Of a stretch of DNA of 64,000 bases, positions 30,034 through 42,000 are shown piece after piece. Each line of letters begins with the position of its first letter. Positions within the stretch are counted from its first letter, which is position 1. Made by a program: the position numbers and the translations under genes. This DNA is from Takakia lepidozioides (Eukaryota; Streptophyta; Takakiopsida; Takakiales; Takakiaceae), in NCBI GenBank assembly GCA_030704615.1, contig JAKLZA010000010.1:1-64000 (forward strand), given 5' to 3'. The notes under the pieces are model-generated. The model did no database searches. It had not been told where the DNA came from and saw only the letters and a list, made by a program, of their open reading frames with translations.

Positions 30034-31919
30034 CTACAAAGATTTGAAGGGTATACCTTCCAACATCTGTCAACACTGAATTGAATTGGAAGTTGACACA
30101 AAACCAATTCGTCAGAACCGTTACAAAATGAACCCCAACTATGCAGCTAAAGTTTGGGAAGAAATCAAGAAATTACTGGATGCAGGATTCATATACCCAG
30201 TAGAGACACCACAATGGTTATCGCCCATTGTGATAGTACACAAGAAAAATGGAAAATTACGAGTATGTGTGGACTACCGCAAGTTAAATGCAGGAACCAA
30301 GAAAGACCCCTTTCCACTACCTTTCACCGAAATAGTGTTGGACACAGTGGCCGGACATGAGATGTACTCATTCATGGATGGGTTTAGTGGGTACAACCAG
30401 GTGCAGATGGCAGAAGAAGATCGAGAAAAGACCGCATTCATCACTGAATGTGGAGCCTATGCTTACAAAGTCATGCCATTTGGACTTTGCAACGCACCAG
30501 CCACGTTTCAGCGAGCAGTATTTGAGATATTCAAGAATTATCTCAACGATTTTATGCAGGTATTTTTGGATGATTTCAGTGTCTTCGGACAGAAATCCAA
30601 ACACTTGGCATAGTTAAAACTTTGCCTACAAGCCTGCAGAAACAATGGAGTAAGTCTCAACCCGGAAAAATGTACATTTTGTGTGAATTCAGGATTATTG
30701 TTGGGACACATTGTGTGCCAACAGGGAATTCTGGTAGATCCAAAGAAAGTAGAGGTTATCCAGAAAATACCACCACCAGAAAATCCTAAGAAACTCAAGA
30801 GATTTCTGGGACAGACAAGCTATTACAGAAGGTACATGAACAAATATGCTCACAGAGCGGCACCAGTCTATAGACTACTGAAGCAAGATGCCGAATACCG
30901 ATGGTCTCCAGCTTGCCAGGAATCATTTGATTCACTAAAAAGAGCACTCATAGCAGCACCAATTCTGATAAATCCAAGATGGGATTTACCATTTCATGTA
31001 CACAGTGATGCATCAGGCATTGATGTTGGGAGCAGTTCTAGCTCAGAATGTGACAGGCACAATAGATTCACCAATCTATTATGCAAGCAGATTGTTGACA
31101 GCAGCCGAGAAGAACTATAGCACCACAGAAAGGGAAGCATTGGCAATGATTTATGCTGTTCAAAAGTTTCCGCATTATTTACTTGGCAATCACTTTAAGT
31201 TTATTGTTGATCATCAGGCTCTAGTTCATTTAGCAAATCGACCACTAGCTAGTGGCAGGGTTGGTCGATGGTTATTACTTCTTCATGAGTATGATTTTGA
31301 AGTTGTTCATAAACCAGGAAGATTACATGTTACAGCAGATCATCTATCAAGGATTACTACAGGAGAACCAGCCACGGGGGTAGAGGATCAACTTCCCGAT
31401 GCATTTCTATTTGCTGTTCAACCAGAAGCACCAGATGAAGAGACAGATCCTATAGACGCTCTGGGAATGTTTCAAGGAGACTATGACCTTCCAGATGCTC
31501 TTAAACTCATGGATGACACTGATGAAGAAGAGGACTCATCAGATGAAGATGAACCTCTTGATGAAGGACCTATTATTGAGGAAGAGCCAGATCCAGAAGA
31601 AGAAGATGACAAGAAAAACAAAGAAACAAGCAATCAAGAATTGGCCAATATCAGTATTGGAGCTTATACAGTTACCAAGGAAGAATCAGAAGACATTCAG
31701 AAGCAAGATCAAGATGATTGGCAATGGCCAATCAAATACTATCTGAACACAGGGAAATTTCCTGAAGACTACACCAAAGATGACAGGAGAAAGCTTTCAA
31801 TGAAAAACAAGCCATACACAGTAATCAAGGGGATTCTGTACAAAAGAGGAATTGACTCCATAATGAGAAGATGTGTAAACAAAGAGCAAGCCAAAACAGT
31901 GATGCAAGAGCTACATTAA
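30034..31919 (+). pseudogene. RT-RNase H of family B, broken
   Basis: RT motifs KLRVCVDYRKLN, YSFMDGFSGYNQ, MPFGLCNAP and VFLDDFSVF are intact. TGA near 30076 and TAG at 30611-30613 interrupt the frame, and a shift near 31010 (HSDASGI) moves RNase H into the next frame (TTEREALAMIYA, FIVDHQALVHL, HVTADHLSR). Between RNase H and integrase lies a strongly acidic linker (DDTDEEEDSSDEDE and more, about 31480-31700) that family A lacks. It ends at TAA 31917-31919 in the integrase zinc domain. Confidence 0.88.
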
Positions 31920-33294
31920 GGAAATGTAGGAGGACACTTCAATTCGGACCTGATAGCAAAGAAGATATTATTAGCAGGTTACTGGTGACCTACTGTATTT
32001 GGAGATACTTATGAACACTGTCAACAGTGTGATGTTTACCAGAGAATGGGACCAGTAGAACGAACTGGGAAGGGTACTATGCACCCAATACTACCAACGG
32101 AACCATTTCAGCGATGGGGGCTAGACTTCGTGGGGCCCATTAAACCTCCAGCAAGGTACACACAAAACCAATACATCCTCACAACCACTGACTACACTAT
32201 CAAATGGGTAGAGGCCAAGGCACTAAGAGACAACACTGCCAGATTGACAGCCAAATTCTTATATGAAAACATCATCACACGATTTGGTTGCCTAGTGGAA
32301 TTCGTCAGTGATCAGGGATCACATTTTATAAATGATGCCATAAAATGCTTGACGGAGGAATTATGATCGTACATCACAAGAGTACTGCTTACTATCCCTA
32401 AGGAAGTGGCCAGGCCGAATCTACCAACAATATATTATGCACTATCTTAACCAAGATAGTAAATGCCAATCGTACAGATTGGGACACCAAATTGAACATA
32501 TCACTATGGGCATTCAGGACATCATACAAGGTGACCACGAAACATACACCATTTCAACTGGTGTATGGAGCAGAGGCACTATTACCCATTGAATGTATGA
32601 TACCCACACTACGAACCGGAACTCATGAACGATGGGGTTTAGAGGAGTCTCTACGAGTCAGGGAATATGAGTTATTCCATCTAGAAGAAGTTCGGGCAGA
32701 CGCCGCAGATAACATGGCACGAATTCAAGAACAACGAAGAAAAAGAATATCCGAAGGGAAAGAGAAATCTTCCCAGGACGGAGACATTGTTTTATGGTTA
32801 CCAAAAATCAAGAAGATCAAACTGGGCGGAAAATGGAAATGTCATGGATGGGACCATTTCAAATCGAAAAGGTACATGACAATGGAACTGTTGATTTGCA
32901 GACCTTGGAACAAGAATTCGTGGGACGAATTAATATTAACAAGTTAAAAGGCTACCAAGGAATACATGACAAAACCCTTATACATGACTTATACGCCAAC
33001 GAGGAAGATCAAACTGAAGATGAGGAGCATGAAACTGCCAGTGCATACTACATTCATCACAACACGGTGAATTGGCATGTACTAAGACAGGTGGCAACAC
33101 GGATTCAGGGCACCACGACGGCTAGACCACCATTCATCTGGAAGACAACATTACCACCCCGTATACCGTATGGTGAACCGTGGCCAGCACAGATGCCCTA
33201 CAGAACCGTGAACGAATACGAAGCAGCCAACGAGTCACTGCTTGTGTTAAACTCCAAGATGTACTCTCTCAGATCACCCCACCGACCGTGGTAA
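31920..33294 (+). pseudogene. Integrase of family B, broken
   Basis: Pieces in several frames: zinc region with TGA for Trp (YW-stop-PT near 31985) and CDVY for CDEC; core with WGLDFVGPI and FVSDQGSHF; a break at 32365 before the Glu region (SGQAESTNN-like); C-terminal part with FQLVYGAEALLP and NINKLKGYQGIHD. It ends at TAA after SPHRPW. Confidence 0.85.
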
Positions 33295-34721
33295 TCATAT
33301 ACCACTAACCATCGATCATAACACGGAGGCAGAACAACGGCGCAATCCAACAGATTGCCAAAAGACGGCGGATGATAAGGGCAAAGCCATTAAACCAAGC
33401 TGCAAGTACTGCGCACACGCCGCCCATCTAAAAACGGACCACGTACCAAAGTGGATGAACACATCCAAGATGGATGAACATAAATTGACCGAAACCGGAC
33501 AATCATCAACGACCATCAGTTCGATCCAAGACAAACCACGAAGAAAACACCAACGGAAGAAAATCAGGCACAAAAGGGATGAAGTTTACTCAAAACCATT
33601 ACCAGAAGCTAAATGCTTCTTGATGAGCCTGGGCCGAGCAATTAAAGCTAACTGCGCTTTAAACCTAGGCAAACAGCAGGACAAAATTACCTCCATGAGA
33701 ACCTCGAGAGAAGTTAGAGGAGAAGCCTATAGAGGAGAACCCCTACTTAAACCCAGAAACCAACTCCTCAACTTCTCTTCCGCAAACTGGAAATTATTGT
33801 CTACACAACTTCCAGTGTGCTTCATATTGCTTGTGATACAGGAATTGGTGCTCCAATTCCTTACAGCAACCGCAAGACTAAGGGAAATGGTAGGCACCAA
33901 GCGGAAGGCACCAAGTTCTTATGCGCAAGTGAATTTCAAAATCAGCCCGGCTTGCGGAAGATCGAGCAGGACACAAAGACACAGGAGACGTTGGACAGTC
34001 TTGGCCTGCAATACTTCATCACCACGCCGGACTGGAACCTTAAGCACGACGAGTTGTGCAGGGAGTTCTTGGAGAATTACAACACCAGCACTCGAAGCAC
34101 AAATGTCCGCGACACACAGATTCTGCTAACGGAGAAGTAGTTGGCGGAAGTATTTCACCTTCCCAGTCTGGACGTACCGGCGCACAACGGCAAACCTCCA
34201 AGGTTTGTACTTGCAGATTTGTTTGAGAATCTCAACCAAGCCAATCAGGGCTACATATGCAGTCACAGCAAAAACCCCGGCTTTAGGAAGATAGCCCCAG
34301 TACTTAGCACGTTGCTTTGCCACAGGCAAAACCACATCTACTATACTAAGGAGCTAATCGATCAAGTGTTGATTTGCCTCAATGGGCAAATTGTGGATTG
34401 GGCAAGCTTCTTATTGAAGAAGTTAACCCAAGAATTGACCCGATTGACAAAGAAGAAGAAGGAAGCGACTGTTACCATGGCTACTCCCTTGTTACTCCAA
34501 ATGATTCGACACACTGTACACCTGACACCCGAAGAGCAAACAATGTTGGGAATTATGCAGCTGGTAGATACGATGGAGGAAGAAGGAAGTGACACGGCAG
34601 CAGGTCAAGAAGAAGAAGAGGGCGGACTTGCAAAGAGAGCCCGGATCAACGAAGCAACCACAAGTGCAGCAGCAGAGGACATCATCAACTCAACAGCTGA
34701 TTCCACAGTGCAGAGAGAAGG
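33295..34721 (+). pseudogene. Family B 3' domain, homologous to family A 3' domain
   Basis: Frames at 33455-34129, 33817-34140 and 34141-34721 together carry a basic region (RRKHQRKKIRHKRD) and then a helical domain with LGLQYFITTPDWNL, REFLENYNT, LAEVFHLPS, ENLNQANQGYICS, QIVDWASFLLKK and an acidic tail with KRARIN. The order and spacing match family A at 13220-12500. A TAG at 34138-34140 and a shift near 33900 break it, and the LTR at 34722 removes its end. Frames 3' of 34722 belong to that LTR. Confidence 0.7.
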
Positions 34722-35450
34722 TGTCGCGGCCCTTTGCCTTGAGGGCAGGGGGGGTCGGGACACGAGAGGGGCTGCCCTTGTGGTGGGGGCGGTGGCAACA
34801 ATAGATGCGGGGGCTGAAGCACCCTTTAGTGCCCAAAGGCACTCGAGGAGGCGGAGGCGCTCACTAGGTGGAGCCCCGCACACCGGGTTGCGGTGGGGGT
34901 GGTTCCACGAGGGGTGGTAGTAGCTTAGCGGGACTTAGTGGGGGTGGCATAGGACTCACCATGGGGCGGAGACCTTGTGGTGGGAGTCGTGGGGAGTCTT
35001 GGGACTCATCATGGTCCAATGGGCCGTGGTGGGTGGGCCAAGACTCACCGCGACTCATCACCGGGAATCGAGGGTCTTCGTGGTGGTTTGCCATAAAAGG
35101 ATGGTGTTGTTTGTGGAACCCCCGCGCATAGTCACAGAAAAGTATATATAGGGAGTAGTAACCCCGAGAACGGTGCAAACCCGTTGGTGACCAAAAACTA
35201 GTGAGTAAGCGAGCGAGCCGAAAAGCGACCAAGGAATGGGGAGCTATTCTGGACTGCCATCTACCAAAGGGAATTTCCACTGGGCCCAAATTGGTGGAGG
35301 GTCTGTTGGGGGAAGAAAGGGGGACCGTTATGTCCCGGTGAGCAGCCAAAGCTCCGAGTTGGCCCGGCGGCCAGGTTGGGAGTTAGGTGCGCGCATCAAA
35401 GCGAGTAACTATGACTTGAAGGGGAGCTTACCGAAGTGAGGTGCGCGACA
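34722..35450 (+). repeat. LTR of an unrelated LTR retrotransposon
   Basis: 729 bp with 7-bp terminal inverted repeats TGTCGCG...CGCGACA. A TATA box (GTATATATA, 35142-35150) lies before the presumed start of transcription. GC- and G-rich, unlike its neighbours. It is followed directly by a primer site, so it is a 5' LTR. Confidence 0.85.
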
Positions 35451-35470
35451 CTTGGTATCAAAGCTTAGAG
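35451..35470 (+). other. Primer binding site after LTR 34722-35450
   Basis: CTTGGTATCAAAGCTTAGAG resembles the TGGTATCAGAGC primer site complementary to initiator Met tRNA that is common in Copia and chromovirus elements. Confidence 0.7.
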
Positions 35471-35505
35471 TTCAGTACGCGATCGTCCTTGGGATCGACC
35501 CCGTC

Positions 35506-35625
35506 ATGGGGTCGGGCAAGCCAAAGCGAAAGTGGAACGGCCCGAAAGATGATGATCCTGGTGAGCCCGATGGGGGCGACGTGTCACCGAAGCGGCCATT
35601 CACTAGAAGAGAAACCGACTTTTTC
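35506..35625 (+). pseudogene. Start of a Gag-like ORF after the LTR, truncated
   Basis: ATG at 35506 opens a basic and acidic peptide (MGSGKPKRKWNG, DDDPGEPDGGD, SPKRPFTRRE) 55 bp after the primer site, the usual place for Gag. Homology to anything recognisable ends at about 35620, where T-rich sequence of another kind begins, so the element is truncated. Confidence 0.45.
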
Positions 35626-36205
35626 CACGGTTTTTTCCACACTTTTTGCTGTGGAATCAGCCGCAGTCCACACCTGCCGTGGGTGTAAGGAACGACTAGT
35701 GCTTTCGGACACCCTGTGTACGGTCTGGCTCTCGGGTGGCCCTGTGGAAAAGTCCACGGGAGGCTTTTTCCATGGGTGGGCTTTTTTCATGGGGTGCATG
35801 GTGACATGGCCGGTGACATGGCAGAGTGTGAAAAAGGCCAGTGTGGCATGTTTCACGGCGGATTTCACACCTCGAACAAGCCACTATGCGACAAGTGTCA
35901 TATTTCACACCTTCGACAAGTCACTATGCAACACGTATTCATTCCTGTGTGGTGGTACACATTAATTATTTAATTATTTGCTTTCCAATATTAAGTTTGA
36001 ATATTAATGGATTTAAATTATTATTATTATTATTATAGGAAAAATGGACAGTGGCCTAGATGAGAACATTATTAAATAACAAAATATTGAAATTATGTTT
36101 TTAGAAATTATATTTATTCACTCAGATACCAAAACACACCCTTTGCAGGGAAGGAGAGTTTGCCTTAGTGTCTATGCTGAGTTGCGTCTCCTACTCTCTG
36201 TAATC
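35626..36205. other. Unassigned sequence with short repeats
   Basis: No gene. It contains a duplicated segment of about 45 bp (TTTCACACCTCGAACAAGCC and TTTCACACCTTCGACAAGTC, near 35865 and 35910), repeated TTTTTCCA motifs, an ATT microsatellite near 36020 and AT-rich sequence up to the MULE-type terminus. Confidence 0.5.
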
Positions 36206-36430
36206 GGGGGCTGCTATTTCAGGAGCGATGAGCCAGGAGCGGCATGAGCCATGAGCAGAGTCGTAAGTGTAAAAAAAAACATGAGCAAGACTATTTTCCG
36301 GAAATGAGTGTCCGCGGGAATAGGGTTTAGGGTGTCACGGTCATAGGGGGAGAAGGACCTCCCGATGAAGGAGGTTCGGCAATGTTTTTTAGAATTACAT
36401 ATTGAAAGGCAATGTTTCGCGAATGGTAGG
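36206..36430 (+). mobile_element. MULE-type left terminus related to MULE 1
   Basis: GGGGGCTGCTATTTCAGGAG and the following GCGGCATGAGCCATGAGCAG match the MULE 1 left end, as do the A-tract, the CATGAGCA repeat and the GGAAATGAG/GGGAATAGGG stretch. It could be the left end of MULE 2, whose body resumes at about 43049, with the minus-strand DNMT element inserted between. The target duplication could not be paired because MULE 2 has no clear right terminus. Confidence 0.6.
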
Positions 36431-36434
36431 GTGG

Positions 36435-36971
36435 TATTGCTCTTGTCGTGCGCATACGTATCGCTACACAACTACATCGCTGTCCAAACCACCCCACACA
36501 TATATGCACAATAAGTAGTCTGCCACAATGATAAGAAAAGCTAAAAACACACTGTTCACACAAGAAACAACATGAATCCAACAGCATCACTCGTTAAAAC
36601 AAAAGTCGAGCCAGGGGCACCCCAAGCTGTGGGGACTCCACCCCACAGCAACCTACACTCCCATCATGAGCACACTCAGTCCTAAACGATGCAGGAGCTC
36701 GGTCGCGCAGGCTCAACTCGAGAGAGATGAGCTGCGCGACTGCCGCTCTCGTGAAGATAAGACGGGTTAGGTGTCAAACTAAACTTGACACCTGATTTAA
36801 CACTTGACCTAAATCCAAGTGTTAAATACAAATAACTAGCTTTATTCTAGCTAGTTTCACACTGTGCTTATTTAACTTGAAACTGTCGTGCGCATACGTA
36901 TCGCTACACAACTACATCGCTGTCCAAACCACACCACACATATATGCACAATAAAGTAGTCTGCCACAATC
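36435..36971. repeat. LTR-like segment with an 86-bp direct repeat, DNMT-type copy 2 edge
   Basis: GTCGTGCGCATACGTATCGC...CCACAAT occurs at about 36437-36530 and 36886-36971. The right copy abuts the polypurine tract of the minus-strand DNMT element, as an LTR start should. The segment between (36531-36885) matches the end of the plus-oriented LTR at 12090-12355 (GCTCAACTCGAGA, CTAGCTAGTTTCACACT), i.e. the orientation opposite to that expected. A rearranged or nested LTR is likely. Confidence 0.6.
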
Positions 36972-37226
36972 GCCCCCATAGCTGGTGGATAGGTCCCTCT
37001 AACTCCAGATAGCTACAAGATATAATAGCCACAGCCGTACTAAGTCCTCTATCACTATCCCTATCGTGCTCAAAATCTATCAACCAAGAGGCCAGGTACA
37101 GAAGTAGCCCATCGTTAGTCGCCGTCTTGCAATCTGTGAACTTGAGCCAAGATCTCGTGTGTTCAAGGTCTCCTGTAGCTTGGCCTTGCATTTCTTGTTA
37201 GCCTTCCATGGTTGTATCCACTCCCA

Positions 37227-37612
37227 CTATCCAATGCAATGTGGACATAACCAATCCCCATCCGGAACCATCTCAAGAGGTGGAGTCAAGCATCCCATAT
37301 GCAACATCTAGAGCATCGATCACAACACCAGCATGTGGTGCCCCTCTAGCAGCCCACACAACATGCACCTCAAACCTAACACACAACCCGCAAACCTGCA
37401 GATACCACTGCCAGGTTTGGTCAATCCTGCCATCAACATCGGAAGGTGACATGGCGCACAATTACGCACATGGTCCTTCCAAGTTATGCCATCCCGACCC
37501 TCCAAGACCAAGACGCCTGAGGGCAAGACCTCTCGAACCCTCAAAATAACACATCCTGCAGTCACATCCAAAGTCGTAGGAGCAGTCTGCTGTAGATAGA
37601 CATAGTCACCAG
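37227..37612 (-). pseudogene. PHD finger remnant, DNMT-type copy 2
   Basis: The frame is open from integrase (YVYLQQTAPTTLDV, no stop) to RCMLCG. Indels then scramble the middle Cys pairs (a CDRC-like stretch is present but shifted), and the end DGDWLCPHC followed by a stop at 37227 is recognisable. It confirms that the domain belonged to the family before copy 1 arose. Confidence 0.75.
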
Positions 37613-38851
37613 GGTGAATCTCCGAACCCCAGGACGATAGCCCCCACCACGTATGGTCGCATACCTCAACGTATCACGGTGTTGTGCAATGGCAAGGTTC
37701 TCGAAAGCCATGGGCACGACTTTCTTGAACAACTCTGCACGCTGCTCACATGCACGTGCCCACACGTCCGGATCGTCAAGGTTAAGAACTATAGCAGCTT
37801 CTCTGCGAATGGATGTAGGCAAATCCGGCTCTCGGCCAAAGAGAAGAAAGTATGGTGAGAAGGAGGCAAGTGATGCTTGCTTGCTGAACCTGTAGCCCAT
37901 GGCTAACCAGGGTAACTGAAGGTCCCAATCTCCTAGGTGTCCCTTCTGCAAGCCATACTGCGCAAACCCCCTTTTACTGTCTGAACAACTCTCTCTGCCG
38001 AGCCATCGGCCTCAGGATGATCCCGAGAAGTGGTGCGGTGGTCTATCAAGGCCTTATCACACAAAGCCTGAAACTCCCCCAAGAACTCTCTGTCCGTGAG
38101 TACCTCAGCTGGAGCACCAAATCGGCTAAGCACCAATCCAAGAGATGCATACGCAGCTCCTCACTAGCCTTATCAGGCAATGGAACCAATTCAATCCACT
38201 TGGAGAAGTGCTCCACCATCACCAACACGTACTTGTTGTGGTGCATGGTCAGTGGCAACGGCCCTGCGAAGTCAAGACTCCACCTGTAGCCCAATCCCAT
38301 GATCGGAAGAGGGTGCAATTGTGGAGTAGGGCCGTTGAATGAAGCACGCACCCTGTCACACACCATGCACCTAGCCACAAATTGTTGCACCTCTGTGTGC
38401 ATACCACGCCACCAATACTGCCCCTGCAGTAGACTATGAGTGCGTCGCACCCAAAATGCCCCAACTCCCATGGGCATGCCGCACTAACCGTGCCCGCTGT
38501 GTGGGTGAGGCACAATCCTCACTCGACCATCCTCCCACACTCGGAGCAGGTGTGTCCCCTCCCACTTGAACCTCTTGGCTCGTTGTAGGATCCGATCCCT
38601 CTCCTGGCAGTCACAGTGACTGCCGTGTCTCCAGTGCGGAGGTAGTCCAACACAACTGAATCCTCATGTATATCTTTGGCGCCACCTTGCTCATTGCTGG
38701 CCTCAGGGTCCTCAGACACTTGATCTACAGTCATCCCTGTCGAAGGTCCAACCTGGCCTTCCGTTGCCAAGATACACAGAAATGTAGATGCATGCCATCC
38801 GGGCACCATCTCCTCGTCCGTCTCACACATGCCACCGAGCTCCAGTGTCAT
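37562..38851 (-). pseudogene. Integrase, DNMT-type copy 2
   Basis: Frames 38851-38519, 38477-38046, 38136-37933 and 37951-37562 together cover the zinc domain (FWVRRTHSLLQGQYWW, CMVCDRV), the core (SLDFAGPLP, TDREFLGEF with the QG lost, ADGSAERVV) and the C-terminal part (YRPGVRRF). At least three frameshifts. Confidence 0.85.
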
Positions 38852-40362
38852 CCTGTTGGCTCGTGCATGGATTGCGACTCAACCCATCTGCATTGCGATT
38901 GACCAAACCCGGTCGATGCACCACCTGAAAGTCATACTCTTGAAGGATGAGTGCCCACCGTGCAAGCTTCCCCGTAAGCTTGTCTGACTCCATCAACCCA
39001 TTGAGTGGTTGGTGATCCGTAACAAGGGTGAAGAGATTGCCGTATAGATAGCACCTGAAGTGTGCCACGGCCCACACTGCAGCTAAGCATTCTCCCTCAT
39101 ATGAGCTATACTTAGACTCTGCAGCGTTGTTCGAGCGGCTAGCATAAGCCACTACGAACTCTCTTCCCTCATCATCCACCTGTGTGAGCACCGCTCCAAG
39201 CCCCAGCATGCTCCAATCTGTATGCAGCTGAAAAGGACACCCCCTGATAGGTCGTCTCAAGATGGGCGCCGAGGTCAACCTGCCTTGAGCTCTTGAAAAA
39301 GCTTGTTCTTGCTTATCTTCCCACTGCCACTCCTGGTCCACCTTGGTCAGCTTGGTTAGAGTCTTGCAATGGCACTAAATCCCTTAAAAAACCGTCTGTA
39401 ATAGTTTGCTAACCCCATGAAAGCTCAAACTGGCTCACATCCGTGGGGCGTGGAACCTGTGCAATGGACTCTACCTTAGTCTGCTGTACCCCCAATCCTC
39501 CAGGATATATCATGTGACCCAGATACTCAATCTGGTTGTGGAAAAACTTGCACTTGCCCGGATGTAACTTCAATCCGTGCGTCCTCAAGCGCTCAAATAC
39601 CCCCTGAAGGTGTCTCTCATGCTCCTCCACCGTAGCACTAAAGATGATGATGTCATCTATATAGCACCGAGCAAACTCCACCCCTGCTATAGAATCCTGT
39701 CCATGACTCTTTGAAACTCAGCGGGAGGGTTTTTAAGCCCAAATGGTAAGAACCGCCACTGGTATAGGCAATCCTCCCGTGCTCATTGATCCCCCAGAAT
39801 GCCGTCTTTTGCTTATCTGCCTCTTTGATCGGCAACTGGCAATATCCGGATCGTAAATCCAGAGTGCTAAAGACCTTGGCATGCCCAATGGCATCAAAGA
39901 TCTCCTCTGGTGTGGGCATGGCATACCTATCGGACTTGGTCTGACGATTTACAGGCCGGTAATCACCGCACATACGTCTCTCCGTCCAATTGCCATAGAC
40001 ATCCTTCTTGGCTGGCATCACTGTGGCTGAAGCATACTCTCCACCAGAGAGCTCCACCAAACCTGCCTCCAGAGATCTTGAGTCCTCATCTGAATCAAAG
40101 ACCTCTCCATGTCACTGTATCTATAGGGTCTCCGAAAGATTGGCGTGTCAGTGGCCAACTCAATACGGATCTCTTGACCCTTCAGTGCTCCCAAGTCCTT
40201 CAAACTGAAGGCAAAGCAATTCTTGTAAGCCCTCAGGAACCGCCGCATACGTCATCTCTCTCCTCCGGTGACAATGGGTCCAATGTCAGGCTCCCAATTG
40301 TCCTCCGTAACTGCAACCTTAAGTCCAGTGGGCTTAGAGGTAGAGGACGCGTCCCATGGTTG
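38823..40362 (-). pseudogene. RT-RNase H, DNMT-type copy 2
   Basis: Frames 40248-40018, 40060-39653, 39681-39409 and 39341-38823. RT has RMCGDYRPVN, STLDLRSGYCQ and an intact YIDD; RNase H has LHTDWS, YEGECLAA and LVTDHQP. RNase H ends at a TGA caused by an insertion at ARWHV. The frame upstream is open back to the UAG at 40365. Confidence 0.88.
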
Positions 40363-40365
40363 CTA
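40357..40365 (-). other. Putative readthrough site UAG-CAA-CCA, DNMT-type copy 2
   Basis: On the minus strand GCA-GCA-TAG-CAA-CCA, identical to copy 1 at 8261-8275, with TGG against CGG following. It lies at the same DNMT-RT boundary. Confidence 0.65.
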
Positions 40366-41770
40366 TGCTGCAATTTCTTGAGCAGTACTCCCTTCCTGCT
40401 CAGTCAATGACAAGGCCTCATCCTGCCCCATCATCTCATCATTGAGAACCTCCTCAACCCGAGAAGAATCCCCAACCTTATCCATCACAGCTGCCTTGGC
40501 TGCCAACTCCCTCTGAACCTCGAGCCACCTCCCACGTGTGCCATGGATGTCTACACCCTGTGGTCCTCACGGCTCGCCCCCACTCGCTGCCTGTACCGTC
40601 TCGGTAGGCAGAGAGACCATGAAGGGGAGTGCACTCCGCACTCTACGTTGCTCAGCCATAGCCAAGCTGATAATCCAGGTCAAGCAATTGAGATCCATTG
40701 CTTGCCCCAACACTTGACGCCGTGATGCCGTGATGCCTCAGAAAGAGAAGGCACCGCCGTGCGTGTCCCAGTGGAAAACCCCATAGCCCGCTCTCGCTCG
40801 TCGGCATTAGGCTCCACTAACTGCTGCAACTGAGCATCCCACAGGAGGCCAGGTCCACCATCCCGAAAAGCATGGGATCCTGGAAGCTGAGCAGTGTAGG
40901 TAATGCTGCTCGTGGTTGACCCACCCTGTTTACCACTGCCAAAGGCGAACGGTCATCGTGTCTCACACGTTGAGACTGCCTCCCTGTGTCCAAAATGCCA
41001 TCACGGTGAGGTGAGGTGTGCTGGCCGCTGCACCCCATCAAATGCACGCTTGAGTAGTGCGGGTGGCATCAAGTTAGTCCACCAAAGCCGTGGACGATGA
41101 GCCCGTGACCCCACGCAGCTGCATCCAGCAACACTGCTGACCCAACCCACGACCGGACTTGATGCACACTGGCCATCACCCTGGCCCAAGAATCACCCAT
41201 CAGTGGCACATTCTCCAAGATGTATGCTGGGAGATATAGCTTGATGAAGCTTGCTGCAAGTAGCGCAAAATCCGCACCATCTCCCAAAATAGACCCGTCC
41301 TCGAGTCTCGCAATCCATTGCCATGCCCGGTTGATGAATGCCCTTGGCAGGGCCAACCTGCCACTACCAGATCAATGGAGCCAACCTGCTCCAAATCCTG
41401 CCCCCCAGCAAGGAAATGTCTGCTGGCAAGGCTTATTGGTATCCACGAACTGCAGACACTGGCAACAAGTCAGGGTTATTGCTGTACCAACTGAGCAACA
41501 TGGCGCAGTGAGACGCGTCGTGCAGTCTCATCCCTCTCCACATACAGGTAACGTCGAACTGTATACACCTGCCTCACAGCACTGCAGCCAATCTAGTGCT
41601 GATCCCGCCAAACAAGTCCAGAAGGCATATGCCTTCATCCGGGCACTGCCGAAAGCTTCTACCCAAGCTTGTTGCACCCGTCCATCAGCAGCCTGCTGCA
41701 AATCCTTGCTCGTACCCCACAATGGAGTGTGAGCAACCATGGCAGGCAACTCCGCCATACCATGCAAGTC
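40366..41770 (-). pseudogene. Cytosine-5 DNA methyltransferase domain, DNMT-type copy 2
   Basis: Recognisable in pieces: FWTCLAGSA (frameshifted motif I), VAGWPCQGHSSTG (motif IV with the catalytic Cys), ILENVPLMGD (motif VI), the RPRLWWTN region in another frame, and motif X before the UAG. Several indels. The GWPCQ form is shared with copy 1, so it is a family feature. Confidence 0.85.
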
Positions 41771-42000
41771 ATCCTCGCTCTGCTGGAGGTGGCAATCCTT
41801 TGCATGGGCATTGCCTCAGCAACTCTCCAGGCCAACTAACTGCAGCTGTAAAGGCGGCTAGTGTTGGCATCTTGCCCCGCTGGGCAGCCGCTATACCCCC
41901 CAATGAATGTCACAGGGAGCTGTGCACGGCGACCATCGCCTGACTGCCATCCAGGCCTGTAGGATGCTGACTCCTCCCAAAAGTCCAGGGTGAAGCCTAT
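41771..42000 (-). pseudogene. Protease-DNMT linker, DNMT-type copy 2, cut by gap
   Basis: Contains FTLDFWEESASYRP, VTFIGG and AGQDAN, matching copy 1 at 6580-6720 with a shift. The protease active site would lie in the gap. Confidence 0.8.

Larger units (their letters stand above)
30034..34721 (+). mobile_element. Ty3/gypsy family B element, 5'-truncated
   Basis: Starts abruptly at the LTR of family A, in the middle of the region before RT (YKDLKGIP matches YEDLKGIP of family A), then RT, RNase H, integrase and a 3' domain. It is cut at 34722 by an unrelated LTR. No LTR of its own is visible. Several stops and frameshifts make it inactive. Confidence 0.85.
36972..42000 (-). mobile_element. 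DNMT-type Ty3/gypsy retrotransposon, copy 2, decayed
   Basis: Same domain order as copy 1 on the minus strand: protease end (about 42000), DNMT, UAG-CAA-CCA, RT, RNase H, integrase, PHD remnant, 3' UTR and polypurine tract. Many frameshifts. Gag and the 5' LTR would lie in or beyond the gap at 42001-42500. It is useful as an independent record: it keeps YIDD and CAG where copy 1 has YIDN and TAG. Confidence 0.88.

Noticed and set aside
34722-34920. Family B 3' domain continuing to 34920
   Set aside because: From 34722 the sequence is an LTR with clear TIR and primer site; the frame is open there by chance.
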